DNA of 32,304 bases from a candidate division GN15 bacterium (GCA_014727815.1 WJMS01000079.1:1-32304), one strand, 5' to 3'. Positions 10,735-20,528 are shown, counted from the stretch's first letter. Notes: a model not told the origin generated them from the sequence alone. Numbers and translations: made by a program.

Positions 10735-13584
10735 ATGTTTACCATACTCATACTGCTTCTGCTTGCGGGCGGCGCCGCGTTGATTATCACCGGCGTCAAA
10801 CGCCAGAAGCGCGGCCGGGCGATCGGCGGCATAGTTGTCATTGCCGCCACCATCGCGTTTTTTCGCCTGCTCGATTTCTGGGGTGAGGCGCTCTGGTTTT
10901 CGGCGATCGATCAATCGGACCGCTTCTGGACCGAGATACTCGCTCGTATCGGGCTGGCCGGGCTCGGCGGTGTCATTGCATTTGTCGCGACCTACCTGCT
11001 GACCCTGCCGATATCCCGGCAGCGCAAGTACACCCGGTTGATCGCCCAGGCGGCGACCACGCTGATCGGGATCTTCTGGGGCTGGGCCAACTGGGACATC
11101 CTGTTGCGCTTCTGGCACCGCACGACAACCGGTCTGGCCGACCCGATTCTCGGCCGCGACACCGGCTTCTACCTGTTTGTGCTGCCGTTTCTCGATACGC
11201 TTTACTGGCTGGCGTTTGCGGTGTCACTGATTTCCCTCATTGCGGCCTTTATCGCCACGCTCGTGCATATCGACAAGGAAGACGTGCGGCTGGAGCCGCC
11301 GCGCGAACACGGCGAGGTGAAACCGGGCGCCTATCGACCGCTCTATTTTACCGGCGCTGTCTTCCTGTTTGTCCTGGCCGGCGGGAAGTTCCTCAACCGG
11401 TATGAATTGATGTACTCCACCTGGGGGGCGGTGCAGGGGCCGGGCTGGACCGATGTCAATATCCGGCTGCCCGCGTACGCGATCGTGGTGGCTGTCACGC
11501 TCCTGCTCGGACTGGTGCTGCTTATTCCTCCGGTGCGATCGGCGTGGGGGCGATGGTTGCGGACGCGGCCGAATATCGATGCCGGCGAGTCGCCACTGTG
11601 GGTGCTCGGTTCGGTCGGCGCCGCCATGCTGGCGGTCTGGCTGGTCGCGCTCAGTGTGATTCCCGGGTTGTTTCAGTGGCTGCGGGTATCGCCGAATGAG
11701 ATAACCTTCGAAAAACCGTATATCGCCAACAATATCGAATTCACCCGGCATGGTTTCGACCTGGCCAAGGTCGAGGAGCGCGAATTCCCCGCCGCCGAAC
11801 AGTTCACCCGGCAGATGGTGCAACAGAACCGCTACCTGTTCGACAATGTCCGGTTGTGGGACTGGCGGGCGCTCGATGCGGTCTACAAGCAATTCCAGGA
11901 AATCCGGCTTTACTATGAGTTTGTCGATGTGGATATCGACCGGTACGACATCGACGGTGACTACCGGCAGGTGATGGTCTCGGCGCGTGAAATGGAGCTG
12001 GCCAATCTGCCGGAGCAGAGTCAGACATTCGTCAACCGTCGCTTCAAGTACACCCACGGCTACGGCCTGACGCTTACCGCCGTGGCCGACTTCACGCCGC
12101 AGGGGCTGCCCAACCTGCTGATCAAGGACATTCCGCCGAAGTCCGAGCATGCGAGTCTCGAGGTCGAGCAGCCGCGCATCTACTACGGTGAGTTGACGCG
12201 CACGCATGTGCTGGTCAACACCGAGGAAGAGGAGTTCGACTATCCGCGGGGGGATCAGAATGTGTATGTCCGCTACGACGGCAGCGGCGGGGTGCAGATA
12301 TCAAACTGGTGGCGGCAGTTCTTGTTTGCGTGGATGTTCGACGGGACCAAGCTGCTGTTCTCCGGCTACCCGACCTCGGAGAGCCGGATCATGTTTCACC
12401 GGGAGATTGAAGATCGGGTGAACACGCTGGCGCCGTTTCTGGAGTTCGATGAGGACCCGTATATCGTGCTCGACGAGGGCAAGCTGTACTGGATTGTCGA
12501 CGCCTATACCAGTTCGCGCTATTTCCCCTACAGCGAACCGTTTTCCGGTCGGGAGCGAATCGAATACTCGCGGGGAGACCGGACCGGCGTGCTGACGAAG
12601 AACGTGGCCGAACAGTTCGCGGGCGACAACTACGTTCGCAACTCGGTGAAGGTGGTGGTCGACGCGTACAACGGTTCGGTCGATTTTTACATCTATGACG
12701 AGGACGACCCGATCATCGAAGTCTGGCGACGTATTTTCCCGGACCTGTTCAAGCCGAGAGACGCCATGCCGGCCTCGCTGGTCGAACACGTGCGCTATCC
12801 CTCCGACATGCTGCTCGTGCAGGGACTGGTGTACGCCAAGTATCACATGAGTGACCCGACCGTGTTTTACAACCAGGAGGACCTCTGGATACGGGCCACC
12901 GAAAAGTACTACGCCAATGTCCAGCCGGTCGAGCCCTACTATGTCATGTGGGAGCCGCCCGAGTCCGACAACCCGGAGTTCATCCTGATGCTGCCGTTTA
13001 CGCCGAAGAACCGGCAGGTGATGATCGGCTGGATCGCCGGCATGTGCGACCCGGAGAATTACGGCCGCTTCCTGGCGTACAAGTTCCCCAAGGAGAAGCG
13101 GGTGCTCGGGCCGCAGCAGGTCGAGACGAAGATCGACCAGGATTCCTATCTCTCCGGGCAGCTGACGCTCTGGGACCAGCGCGGTTCCAATGTGATTCGC
13201 GGCAATGTGCTGGCTATACCGGTGGCCAATACGATCTTTTATGTCGAGCCGATCTATCTGCAGGCGCAGACAGCCGCCTACCCGGAACTTCGCCTGGTCG
13301 TCTGCATGCACAACGATGTGCTCAGCTACGCCGAGACATTCGATGAGGCCCTGCGCGGCCTGTTCGGCGAGGGGCCGCCGGCGTCCGAACGGCCCGACAC
13401 GCTGGTCACCGGCGCGCCGCAGGTCGATCGCCTGATCAACCAGGCCGGTAATGCCTTCGACAACTACCTGAGATATCTCGGGGAATCGAAATTCGACAGT
13501 GCGTCTAATGCACTGCAGTCGCTCCAGGATGCCCTGGAACGACTACAGCGGAGACGCGGTGCGCCTCAGGAAACCGACCGGTGA
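10735..13584 (+). CDS. UPF0182 family integral membrane protein
   Basis: About 7 N-terminal TM segments followed by a large soluble domain with family-typical EFILMLPFTPKNRQVMIGWIAGMCDPENYG, VLGPQQVETKIDQDSYLSGQLTLWDQRGSNVIRGNVLAIPV and FYVEPIYLQA. Confidence 0.94.
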   Translation: MFTILILLLLAGGAALIITGVKRQKRGRAIGGIVVIAATIAFFRLLDFWGEALWFSAIDQSDRFWTEILARIGLAGLGGVIAFVATYLLTLPISRQRKYTRLIAQAATTLIGIFWGWANWDILLRFWHRTTTGLADPILGRDTGFYLFVLPFLDTLYWLAFAVSLISLIAAFIATLVHIDKEDVRLEPPREHGEVKPGAYRPLYFTGAVFLFVLAGGKFLNRYELMYSTWGAVQGPGWTDVNIRLPAYAIVVAVTLLLGLVLLIPPVRSAWGRWLRTRPNIDAGESPLWVLGSVGAAMLAVWLVALSVIPGLFQWLRVSPNEITFEKPYIANNIEFTRHGFDLAKVEEREFPAAEQFTRQMVQQNRYLFDNVRLWDWRALDAVYKQFQEIRLYYEFVDVDIDRYDIDGDYRQVMVSAREMELANLPEQSQTFVNRRFKYTHGYGLTLTAVADFTPQGLPNLLIKDIPPKSEHASLEVEQPRIYYGELTRTHVLVNTEEEEFDYPRGDQNVYVRYDGSGGVQISNWWRQFLFAWMFDGTKLLFSGYPTSESRIMFHREIEDRVNTLAPFLEFDEDPYIVLDEGKLYWIVDAYTSSRYFPYSEPFSGRERIEYSRGDRTGVLTKNVAEQFAGDNYVRNSVKVVVDAYNGSVDFYIYDEDDPIIEVWRRIFPDLFKPRDAMPASLVEHVRYPSDMLLVQGLVYAKYHMSDPTVFYNQEDLWIRATEKYYANVQPVEPYYVMWEPPESDNPEFILMLPFTPKNRQVMIGWIAGMCDPENYGRFLAYKFPKEKRVLGPQQVETKIDQDSYLSGQLTLWDQRGSNVIRGNVLAIPVANTIFYVEPIYLQAQTAAYPELRLVVCMHNDVLSYAETFDEALRGLFGEGPPASERPDTLVTGAPQVDRLINQAGNAFDNYLRYLGESKFDSASNALQSLQDALERLQRRRGAPQETDR

Positions 13585-13642
13585 GGTCGGCTGGCTGGGT
13601 AGAGTGACCCGGCTGAGGATGCCGGGCAGGGGAGTAAGGGTA

Positions 13643-13906
13643 TCATTGGGCGACTGCGCCGATCCAGCGCTCGATCAGGGCATCACGCGTCATCGGGACA
13701 CGGACGACCTGGTTGTCCCAGGAGATATCGCCCAGCGCGGTCATCGGCAACAAGACCCGATGGCCGGGTTGCCAGTGCGATACCTCGACAACTATAAAGC
13801 GTACGCGCCAGTGTTTGTCGTCGATCAGTAACTCGGCGACCTTGCCCAGCAGTCCGTCCTTTGCGATAATCTTACATCCGCACAACGAAGTAATGTCTCG
13901 TATCAT
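13643..13906 (-). CDS. PRC-barrel domain protein
   Basis: 87 aa: MIRDITSLCGCKIIAKDGLLGKVAELLIDDKHWRVRFIVVEVSHWQPGHRVLLPMTALGDISWDNQVVRVPMTRDAL, a typical single PRC-barrel. Confidence 0.85.
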   Translation of the reverse strand: MIRDITSLCGCKIIAKDGLLGKVAELLIDDKHWRVRFIVVEVSHWQPGHRVLLPMTALGDISWDNQVVRVPMTRDALIERWIGAVAQ

Positions 13907-14387
13907 TGGTGGCCGTTCCGTAAGGCGTTATCGTCCGGCAGGCGAAGGAACATCCCTGTTCCGTACGAACATCCGTAGTTCGCTTCCTGCGTCACTTTTG
14001 CTTTCATGGCGGAATGCTGCGGTGGCAAGCACGTGGTGAGACAGTCGTTGCAGATCCTGACACACATGTGGCCCCGTCCAGGACTGTCAGTGCTCATTCC
14101 AACAATTGCAGGATAGTCACATGTCACCTTTGAAACAAGACGGTCAAGCTGCCGTCATTACACGTAAGTAGTGTACGCACAATTGGTTCGGGGTCCAATG
14201 ACACGGTTTCGAGGTGTTTGCTGCTGGCTGACGAGTGGTGCCTGGCCCGTGACGGAGATGCTGTTTGCGTTACGCACTCAAAGTACGTATACTGTAGTCA
14301 AAGGCCGACAGGATTCCCGTCGTCTACACCACTCACCTATCGCCGATTCGGGCGCCTGTTCCACGATCAATGTGAAAGAAACCTGTT

Positions 14388-17369
14388 TTGTCTGATGATA
14401 CCGATCAACAGCCGGAGATACCGGAGGAGTCGCAGTCGCCGCAGTCGGACGATACGACCGAGAGCCGGACACCGTCGTTTATAGTTGGCGTAGGCGCCTC
14501 GGCCGGCGGGCTGAAATCGCTCGAGGCGGTGTTTCGCAACACGCCGGCCGATACCGGTATCGGCTTTGTGGTCGTCACCCATCTCGACCCCGACCATCAG
14601 ACCCTGCTTCCCGAGTTGCTCGATCGAATCACCGGTCTCGAGGTGGAACTGGTTCATGAAGGGGCGATAGTGCGCCCGAACACCGTCCATGTCATCCCGC
14701 CGGGTCAGGATATGGCTATCGGCGACGGCAAACTTCAGTTGATCCACCGGGACCGGCCCGCCCACCCGATCGATTTCTTCTTTCGCTCGCTGGCCCAGTT
14801 CAAAGGCTCGCACGCGGTGGCGGTGGTCCTTTCGGGGACCGGCTCCGACGGCGCCCTCGGGGCGCGTGAGATCAATGATGCGGGCGGTCTGGTGATCGTC
14901 GAAGACCCGCATACGGCCGAGTATCCCGGCATGCCGGAAAGCGCCATCCGGTACGGTGTCGTGCAATACATCCTGCCGGCGCACGAGATCCCGCAGCGCA
15001 TTGTGAACTATGTAGCCCGGCCGGTGCGACCGCGCGAGGCGGATGGGCACAGCCTGAGTGAGGATGAGTTGCGTGATCTGCAGCGTGTTCTCTACCTGCT
15101 CAAGAACGCGACCGGCCATGACTTCACGTACTACAAGCGCAGTACCGTCGTCCGGCGCATCAGCCGTCGCATGGCCGTTCACGGCATCGACAGCCTGGAC
15201 AACTACGCCGACTACCTCCAAAGCAACAAGCAGGAAGCGGCGGCGATGTTCAAGGAACTGCTGATTGGTGTCACCAGTTTCTTCCGCGACCAGGATGCCT
15301 TCGAGATCCTCGAAAAGAAGGTCATTACCGACATTGTCGACAACAAGGACGACAGGTCGGAGATTCGGGTGTGGGTGCCCGGCGCGGCCACCGGTGAAGA
15401 GGCGTATTCGGTGGCGATCGCGCTGCGCGAGGCCATTGGCGAGGCGGAGAAAAACATCACGCTCCGTCTGTTCGCCACCGATATCGACCACGACGCAATC
15501 GAGACGGCCCGCCGCGGCATTTACCCGCCGAGGATCGGCGAGACGATCGATGAGCGGCGGCTGCGGACGTATTTTTCGCAGGTCGACGCCGGCTACAAGG
15601 TCAGCCGCGACATTCGCGAAAAGCTGGTCTTTGCCGAACAGGATGTCGCCAAAGACCCGCCCTTCACCCATCTCGACCTGGTCTGCTGCCGCAATCTGCT
15701 GATCTACCTGGACAGCAGCATCCAGGAAAAGCTGATCCCGCTGTTCCACTATGCCCTGCGTGAAGGGGGCTACCTCTTTTTGGGCAAGTCGGAAACCCTC
15801 GGGGAACATCGGGAGTTGTTTGATACGGTCGACTCCAAAGCCAAGATATACAAACGGCGCAAGGCGTCGCGCACCCCGTTTTATCCCTCGGACCTAATCG
15901 CCGCCGAGCGAGATCAGGGCGGCCATCGGGCCACCTTCCGGGAACACACCGACCTCAAGATCGCCGACCTGGTCAACCGTTCGCTGTTGAACGAGTTCGC
16001 CCCGCCGTCGGTGATTACCGATGAGCGCGGCGAGATTCTCTACGTGCACGGTCGCACCGGCCGCTATCTCGAACCGGCAGCCGGCCGGGCCAGTGTCCGC
16101 GTTTCGGATATGGCCCGTGAGGGATTGTCGCTGCACCTGCCGGCGATGATCCGGAAGGCGGCTTCCGGCCGCGAACGCGTTACTCGCAAGGACTTGCGGG
16201 TGAAGACCAACGACAGTTTCTCGAAAGTCGACGTGAGCGTCATGCCGCTGACCGATCCCGACGGTCCGAAGAACCTGCTGCTGATATCGTTTTTCGAACG
16301 CGGCGCCGATGAGGCGCCGACGGTGGAGCCGGAGCAGCCGGCGAGGGATGAACACGACGCCACCCTGCAGGAGTTGCGGCAGGAAATCCAGTATACGCGC
16401 GAGAACCTGCAGGCGACAATCGAAGAACTGGAGACCTCCAACGAAGAACTCCGTTCGATGAACGAGGAATACCAGTCGACCAACGAGGAATTGAAAAGCG
16501 CCAACGAAGAGCTGGAAACCTCGCGCGAGGAGCTGCAGTCGCTCAACGAGGAGTTGACGACGGTCAATACCGAGTTGCAGGAGAAAGTGAGCGAGCTGTT
16601 GGGGATGGAGGACAAGATGCAGTCGTATCTCGACGGTCTGGACTCGCCGACGGTCTTTATCGACACCCAGCTTCGCATCCGCCGGTTCACCCGGCAGGCG
16701 ACGCGGGTAGTGAATCTCAACAAGGCCGACATCGGCCGCCCGCTCGCGGACATCACCACCAACACCATGGACGATACGCTGGCTTCGGAAGTAAGAAAAG
16801 TGCTCGGGGACATGCGTTACCGCGAGCAGGAGGTTGAGTCGGTCGACGGACATCGCTTCCTGCGCCGCATCCTGCCGCACCGTTGCGACGTCAGTACATT
16901 CGAGGGAGTGGTGATCAACTATGTCGATATCGAGGAGTTGAAACTCCGCACCGATGAGGCCAACCGCGCCCAGGAAGCGGCCCACCGGGCCCAGCGTTTT
17001 GCCATGGCCATCATGCAGACTACCCGCGATTCACTGGTGCTGTTGGACACAGACCTGAATGTGGCCCAGGCGAACCGGGCCTTCTACGCGACCTTTCACC
17101 TGGATCCGGAGAAAGTCAACGGCCATTCGTTGTTGGCCGTCCTGGATAGCGACGCCGATACCGAAAACCTGGAGCATCGGCTCAGACAGGTATTGTCTTT
17201 CCAGGAGACCTTCGATAACTTGCATTTGGCGGGTCGTTTCCCCGGAATCGGCCAGGGGCGGCTCGTGCTCAATGCCCGCACGCTCCAAGGAACGACGGAT
17301 CAGGATGAACGGATATTGCTCGGGATACGTGAGGCAACTCGGGGAGAGACAGATGACGCTGAAGCATGA
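14388..17369 (+). CDS. CheB methylesterase - CheR methyltransferase fusion with coiled coil and C-terminal PAS domain(s)
   Basis: CheB catalytic motifs VGASAGGL, VTHLDPDHQTLLPELL, VLSGTGSDGALGAREI. CheR motifs FFRDQDAFEIL, VWVPGAATGEEAYSVAIAL, DLVCCRNLLIYLD. Long ETSNEELRSMNEEYQSTNEELKSANEELETS coiled coil, then PAS-like segments. TTG start. Confidence 0.94.
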   Translation: MSDDTDQQPEIPEESQSPQSDDTTESRTPSFIVGVGASAGGLKSLEAVFRNTPADTGIGFVVVTHLDPDHQTLLPELLDRITGLEVELVHEGAIVRPNTVHVIPPGQDMAIGDGKLQLIHRDRPAHPIDFFFRSLAQFKGSHAVAVVLSGTGSDGALGAREINDAGGLVIVEDPHTAEYPGMPESAIRYGVVQYILPAHEIPQRIVNYVARPVRPREADGHSLSEDELRDLQRVLYLLKNATGHDFTYYKRSTVVRRISRRMAVHGIDSLDNYADYLQSNKQEAAAMFKELLIGVTSFFRDQDAFEILEKKVITDIVDNKDDRSEIRVWVPGAATGEEAYSVAIALREAIGEAEKNITLRLFATDIDHDAIETARRGIYPPRIGETIDERRLRTYFSQVDAGYKVSRDIREKLVFAEQDVAKDPPFTHLDLVCCRNLLIYLDSSIQEKLIPLFHYALREGGYLFLGKSETLGEHRELFDTVDSKAKIYKRRKASRTPFYPSDLIAAERDQGGHRATFREHTDLKIADLVNRSLLNEFAPPSVITDERGEILYVHGRTGRYLEPAAGRASVRVSDMAREGLSLHLPAMIRKAASGRERVTRKDLRVKTNDSFSKVDVSVMPLTDPDGPKNLLLISFFERGADEAPTVEPEQPARDEHDATLQELRQEIQYTRENLQATIEELETSNEELRSMNEEYQSTNEELKSANEELETSREELQSLNEELTTVNTELQEKVSELLGMEDKMQSYLDGLDSPTVFIDTQLRIRRFTRQATRVVNLNKADIGRPLADITTNTMDDTLASEVRKVLGDMRYREQEVESVDGHRFLRRILPHRCDVSTFEGVVINYVDIEELKLRTDEANRAQEAAHRAQRFAMAIMQTTRDSLVLLDTDLNVAQANRAFYATFHLDPEKVNGHSLLAVLDSDADTENLEHRLRQVLSFQETFDNLHLAGRFPGIGQGRLVLNARTLQGTTDQDERILLGIREATRGETDDAEA

Positions 17370-17423
17370 CCCGACTGGCCCGGTCACGGCAAGGGTGGGT
17401 CTTACGGGAGGAGGCATCCGTTA

Positions 17424-18725
17424 GTGGAAAAACGGTCATCAACCGATCGCCTCGATAAACTTCGAGAGAAGATCGAGCAATTGCGCACCGGCGGTGACGA
17501 GTTTGGCGCCGGTGTTGAGTACGACGATGTCGTCGAGCTGGTCCAGGAACTCGAGACCTACCAGGCCGAGTTACTGCAGGCCAACGAAGACCTGCGTGAA
17601 ACCCATGAAAAGCTGGAACGGGTCGGCCGGAAGTATTTCGATCTCTACGACCTCGCCCCGGTCGGCTATCTCACGCTCAATCGTGACGGCCTGATAACCG
17701 GCGCCAACTTGAGTGCGGCCGGCCTGCTGGAGATGCTTCGGGGCAGGCTGGTCGGCCGCCTGCTTTCCGGTTTCATTCATGCCGAGTCGCGCTCGGACTA
17801 CCTGCACCTGCTGCAGGAGATCCGGTCGGACGGCGATCCGGCCTCGAGCGATGTTCGCCTGACGGCCACCGGCGACGAACTGCGATACGCCAAGCTGAAT
17901 ATCTCGCCGGCGCCGGAGTCGTTCGAAATGGGCAACGAGCTGTGGGTGACCCTGACCGATATCAGCGACCTGAAACGGCTGGAGAAGGAGCGGCAGGACC
18001 TTAACCGCAGCCTCGGGCGCTACAGCCGTCGACTCGAAGCGAGCAATCGGGAACTCGAGGCGTTCAGTTACTCGGTGTCACACGATCTGCGGGCGCCGCT
18101 GCGCAGCGTGGGCGGTTTTGCCGAGGCGCTGCGCGAGGAGGCGGGTGAGAAACTGGATGAGCGGACTCGCGGCTACCTGGACCGCATCGTCGAGGCCTCG
18201 GGACACATGCAGCAGATCGTGGACGGCCTGCTGTCATTGTCGCGCCTGACCCGGGCCGATCTGCGGCGAACGCGGGTCGACCTGGCCGAGCACGCCCGGA
18301 AAGTCGTCGCGGTCTTGCAGGAACAGGAGCCGGAGCGGTCGGTGACGTTTCTCATTCCCAATCGCCTGATAGTCGAGGGCGACAACAACATGCTGCAGGT
18401 TGCGCTCGACAACCTGATCAGCAATGCCTGGAAATTTACCCGCGAGTGCGATGTTGCCCGCATCGAGCTGGGCGAAACCTCACAAGCCGGTCACCAGGTG
18501 ATCTATATGCGCGACAACGGTATGGGGTTTGATGCCCGACATGCCGAGAAGATCTTCGAGCCGTTTCAGCAGGCGCATCGACAGGACAAGGGCAACGGCA
18601 TCGGGGTCGGCCTGGCTATCGTGAGACGAGTTATCAATCGCCACGGCGGCCGGATCTGGGCTGAGGGACAAAAGGGGCTGGGGACAACGATTTCGTTTAC
18701 ACTTTCCGAAGGGACGAAGGAGTAG
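17424..18725 (+). CDS. PAS-containing sensor histidine kinase
   Basis: PAS (YDLAPVGYLTLNRDGLITGANLSAAGLLE); H-box FSYSVSHDLRAPLRSVGGFAEAL; N-box LDNLISNAWKFT; DNGMGFD; FEPFQQAH; GIGVGLAIVRRVINRHGGRIWAEG. GTG start with GGGAGGAGG SD. Confidence 0.95.
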   Translation: MEKRSSTDRLDKLREKIEQLRTGGDEFGAGVEYDDVVELVQELETYQAELLQANEDLRETHEKLERVGRKYFDLYDLAPVGYLTLNRDGLITGANLSAAGLLEMLRGRLVGRLLSGFIHAESRSDYLHLLQEIRSDGDPASSDVRLTATGDELRYAKLNISPAPESFEMGNELWVTLTDISDLKRLEKERQDLNRSLGRYSRRLEASNRELEAFSYSVSHDLRAPLRSVGGFAEALREEAGEKLDERTRGYLDRIVEASGHMQQIVDGLLSLSRLTRADLRRTRVDLAEHARKVVAVLQEQEPERSVTFLIPNRLIVEGDNNMLQVALDNLISNAWKFTRECDVARIELGETSQAGHQVIYMRDNGMGFDARHAEKIFEPFQQAHRQDKGNGIGVGLAIVRRVINRHGGRIWAEGQKGLGTTISFTLSEGTKE

Positions 18726-18728
18726 GTA

Positions 18729-19178
18729 ATGCAGACACAACCAGTGATGCTGGTCGAAGACAATGACTTTGACCGCGGCCTCACCTGCTTTGTTTTCGAC
18801 CAGGAACATGTACTCAATGATGTGGTGTTGTCGCGCAACGGTGAAGAAGCCGTTGACTATTTGTTTGGTGATGGGGACAGCGCCGAATCCGGGCTGCTGC
18901 CGGCGCTGGTCATACTCGACCTGAATATGCCCGGGATTGGCGGTATCGACGTACTGAAGCGGATCCGCGCCGACCAGCGCACCAGCCGGGTGCCGGTAGT
19001 CGTGTTCACGTCATCCGACGATGCCGGCGATCGTGCCGCCAGTTTTGCGGAAGGGGCCACTGACTTCATCATCAAGTCAGGAAGTCACCGAAAGTTCGCC
19101 GATGCGGTGCGCAAGATGGTGGCCGAGTGGTTGACGGTAAACTGTTCAAAGAGCAAGAGAGGAGACGATGCCGACTGA
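18729..19178 (+). CDS. Single-domain response regulator (CheY/Rcp1-like)
   Basis: VMLVEDNDFD, phospho-acceptor VILDLNMPGIGGIDVLKRIR, VVVFTSSDD, ATDFIIKSG lysine. No output domain. Confidence 0.93.
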   Translation: MQTQPVMLVEDNDFDRGLTCFVFDQEHVLNDVVLSRNGEEAVDYLFGDGDSAESGLLPALVILDLNMPGIGGIDVLKRIRADQRTSRVPVVVFTSSDDAGDRAASFAEGATDFIIKSGSHRKFADAVRKMVAEWLTVNCSKSKRGDDAD

Positions 19179-20406
19179 TCTGCGCGTATTGCTGATTGAA
19201 GATGACGACAACGATGCCCTCCTGCTACTTCGCGAACTCGAATCCGGCGACTACAACACGACCCACAAACAGATCCAGACCGCGACCGAACTGCATGCCT
19301 GCCTCGATGAAGAGGCCTGGGACCTCATCATCACCGACTACATGATGCCCGAATTCAGCGGTCTCGAAGCGTTGGGTGTGATCAATGGCCGGCGGCTAGA
19401 TATACCGACCATTATGGTTTCCGGCAAGATGGGCGAGGAGCATGCGGTCGAAGCGATGCGGCTGGGCGCGGTCGACTTTATCACCAAAGACCGGCTGTCC
19501 CGGCTGGTGCCGGCAATCCGTCGTGAACTCAAAGACGCCGCCCGGCGCAAGCGGCAAGCCGCGGCCGAGCGGGAGCTCGAGGAGTGGCGGAAACGCTATC
19601 GGATGGTGGTGGAGGGGATTCGCGAGGGGATCAGTGTCTACAAGGACGGCCGGTTCGTGTTCGTCAACCAGGCCTTTGCCGAGATGACCGGAAAGAGTGT
19701 GGACGAGCTTCTCGGCAGCGGCGAGATCGACTTCTATTCACCCGAAGACCGCCGGATGGCGTTCGACTACCACCGCGCCCGGATGGCCGGCAAGCCGGCG
19801 CCGGAGCATTATGAGCTGAGGGCGACCGTGGCCGACGGCAGTATGCGCCTGCTGGAGGTGCACGAAACACTGATCGACTGGGAAGGCGAATCGGCTGCAC
19901 TGGCCATTATCCGCGACATTACCGAGAAGAAGCATCTCGAGGATGAACTGCGGCACTCCAACGAGGAACTGCAGAAGGAACGCGAGTCGCTGGAGCGGAA
20001 GAACATCGCTTTGTCGGAAATCCTCAGTCAGCTCGAGCACGAGAAAAAAGAGATGGAGCAGCGGCTGCTGGCCAATATCGACAATGCCGTCCTGCCGATC
20101 GTGCGCCGGCTGCAGACGGCGCCGGGTGAGCACCAGGTGGCCGATTTGCAACTGCTCGAGGACGCGCTCAAGCAGGTCGTCTCGCCGTTTATCGGGACGC
20201 TTCGGGCGATGTCATCACGATTGTCGGCGCGGGAACTGGAAGTCTGCCGGATGATCAAAAACGGCGCGCTGACCAAAGATATCGCCCAGGCGCTCAACCT
20301 CTCACCGACCACGATCAGCAAGTACCGCGAGAAAATCCGCAAGAAACTCGGCCTGACCAACCAGACGGTCAACCTGGTGACCTACCTGCAATCACTGAAC
20401 GAGTAG
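19168..20406 (+). CDS. REC-PAS-LuxR HTH response regulator
   Basis: REC: VLLIEDDDNDA, LIITDYMMPEFSG, FITKDRLSRL. PAS: GISVYKDGRFVFVNQAFAEMTGKSVDELLG. LuxR HTH: LSARELEVCRMIKNGALTKDIAQALNLSPTTISKYREKIRKKLGL. Confidence 0.94.
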   Translation: MPTDLRVLLIEDDDNDALLLLRELESGDYNTTHKQIQTATELHACLDEEAWDLIITDYMMPEFSGLEALGVINGRRLDIPTIMVSGKMGEEHAVEAMRLGAVDFITKDRLSRLVPAIRRELKDAARRKRQAAAERELEEWRKRYRMVVEGIREGISVYKDGRFVFVNQAFAEMTGKSVDELLGSGEIDFYSPEDRRMAFDYHRARMAGKPAPEHYELRATVADGSMRLLEVHETLIDWEGESAALAIIRDITEKKHLEDELRHSNEELQKERESLERKNIALSEILSQLEHEKKEMEQRLLANIDNAVLPIVRRLQTAPGEHQVADLQLLEDALKQVVSPFIGTLRAMSSRLSARELEVCRMIKNGALTKDIAQALNLSPTTISKYREKIRKKLGLTNQTVNLVTYLQSLNE

Positions 20407-20451
20407 CCCGGGTCATCACAGCCTCACCACAATCCACGACACGAAAAAGTC

Positions 20452-20480
20452 TTGACAGCCGGGAACCGTTTCATTATTTC
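20452..20480 (+). promoter_or_regulatory. Candidate sigma70-type promoter of the arsenic operon (-35 TTGACA)
   Basis: Consensus TTGACA at 20452-20457, then AT-rich TATTTC/TTATTT 16-17 nt downstream, embedded in the palindromic operator. Confidence 0.5.
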
Positions 20481-20502
20481 GTTATTTAACGAAATAACGA
20501 AA
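20469..20502. promoter_or_regulatory. Candidate ArsR operator: 34-bp four-half-site palindrome
   Basis: TTTCATTA-TTTCGTTA-TT-TAACGAAA-TAACGAAA: 16-bp arms, one mismatch, 2-bp centre, 27 nt upstream of the arsenate reductase-like start and overlapping the putative promoter. Confidence 0.75.
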
Positions 20503-20528
20503 CAGCGACACCCATGCAGGAAGAAACT

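Noticed and set aside
11224-13311. 327-aa and 336-aa minus-strand ORFs opposite UPF0182
   Set aside because: Antisense to a strongly conserved family gene; compositionally biased.
14367-15809. 480-aa minus-strand ORF opposite the CheB-CheR gene
   Set aside because: Shadow ORF; the plus strand carries clear catalytic motifs.
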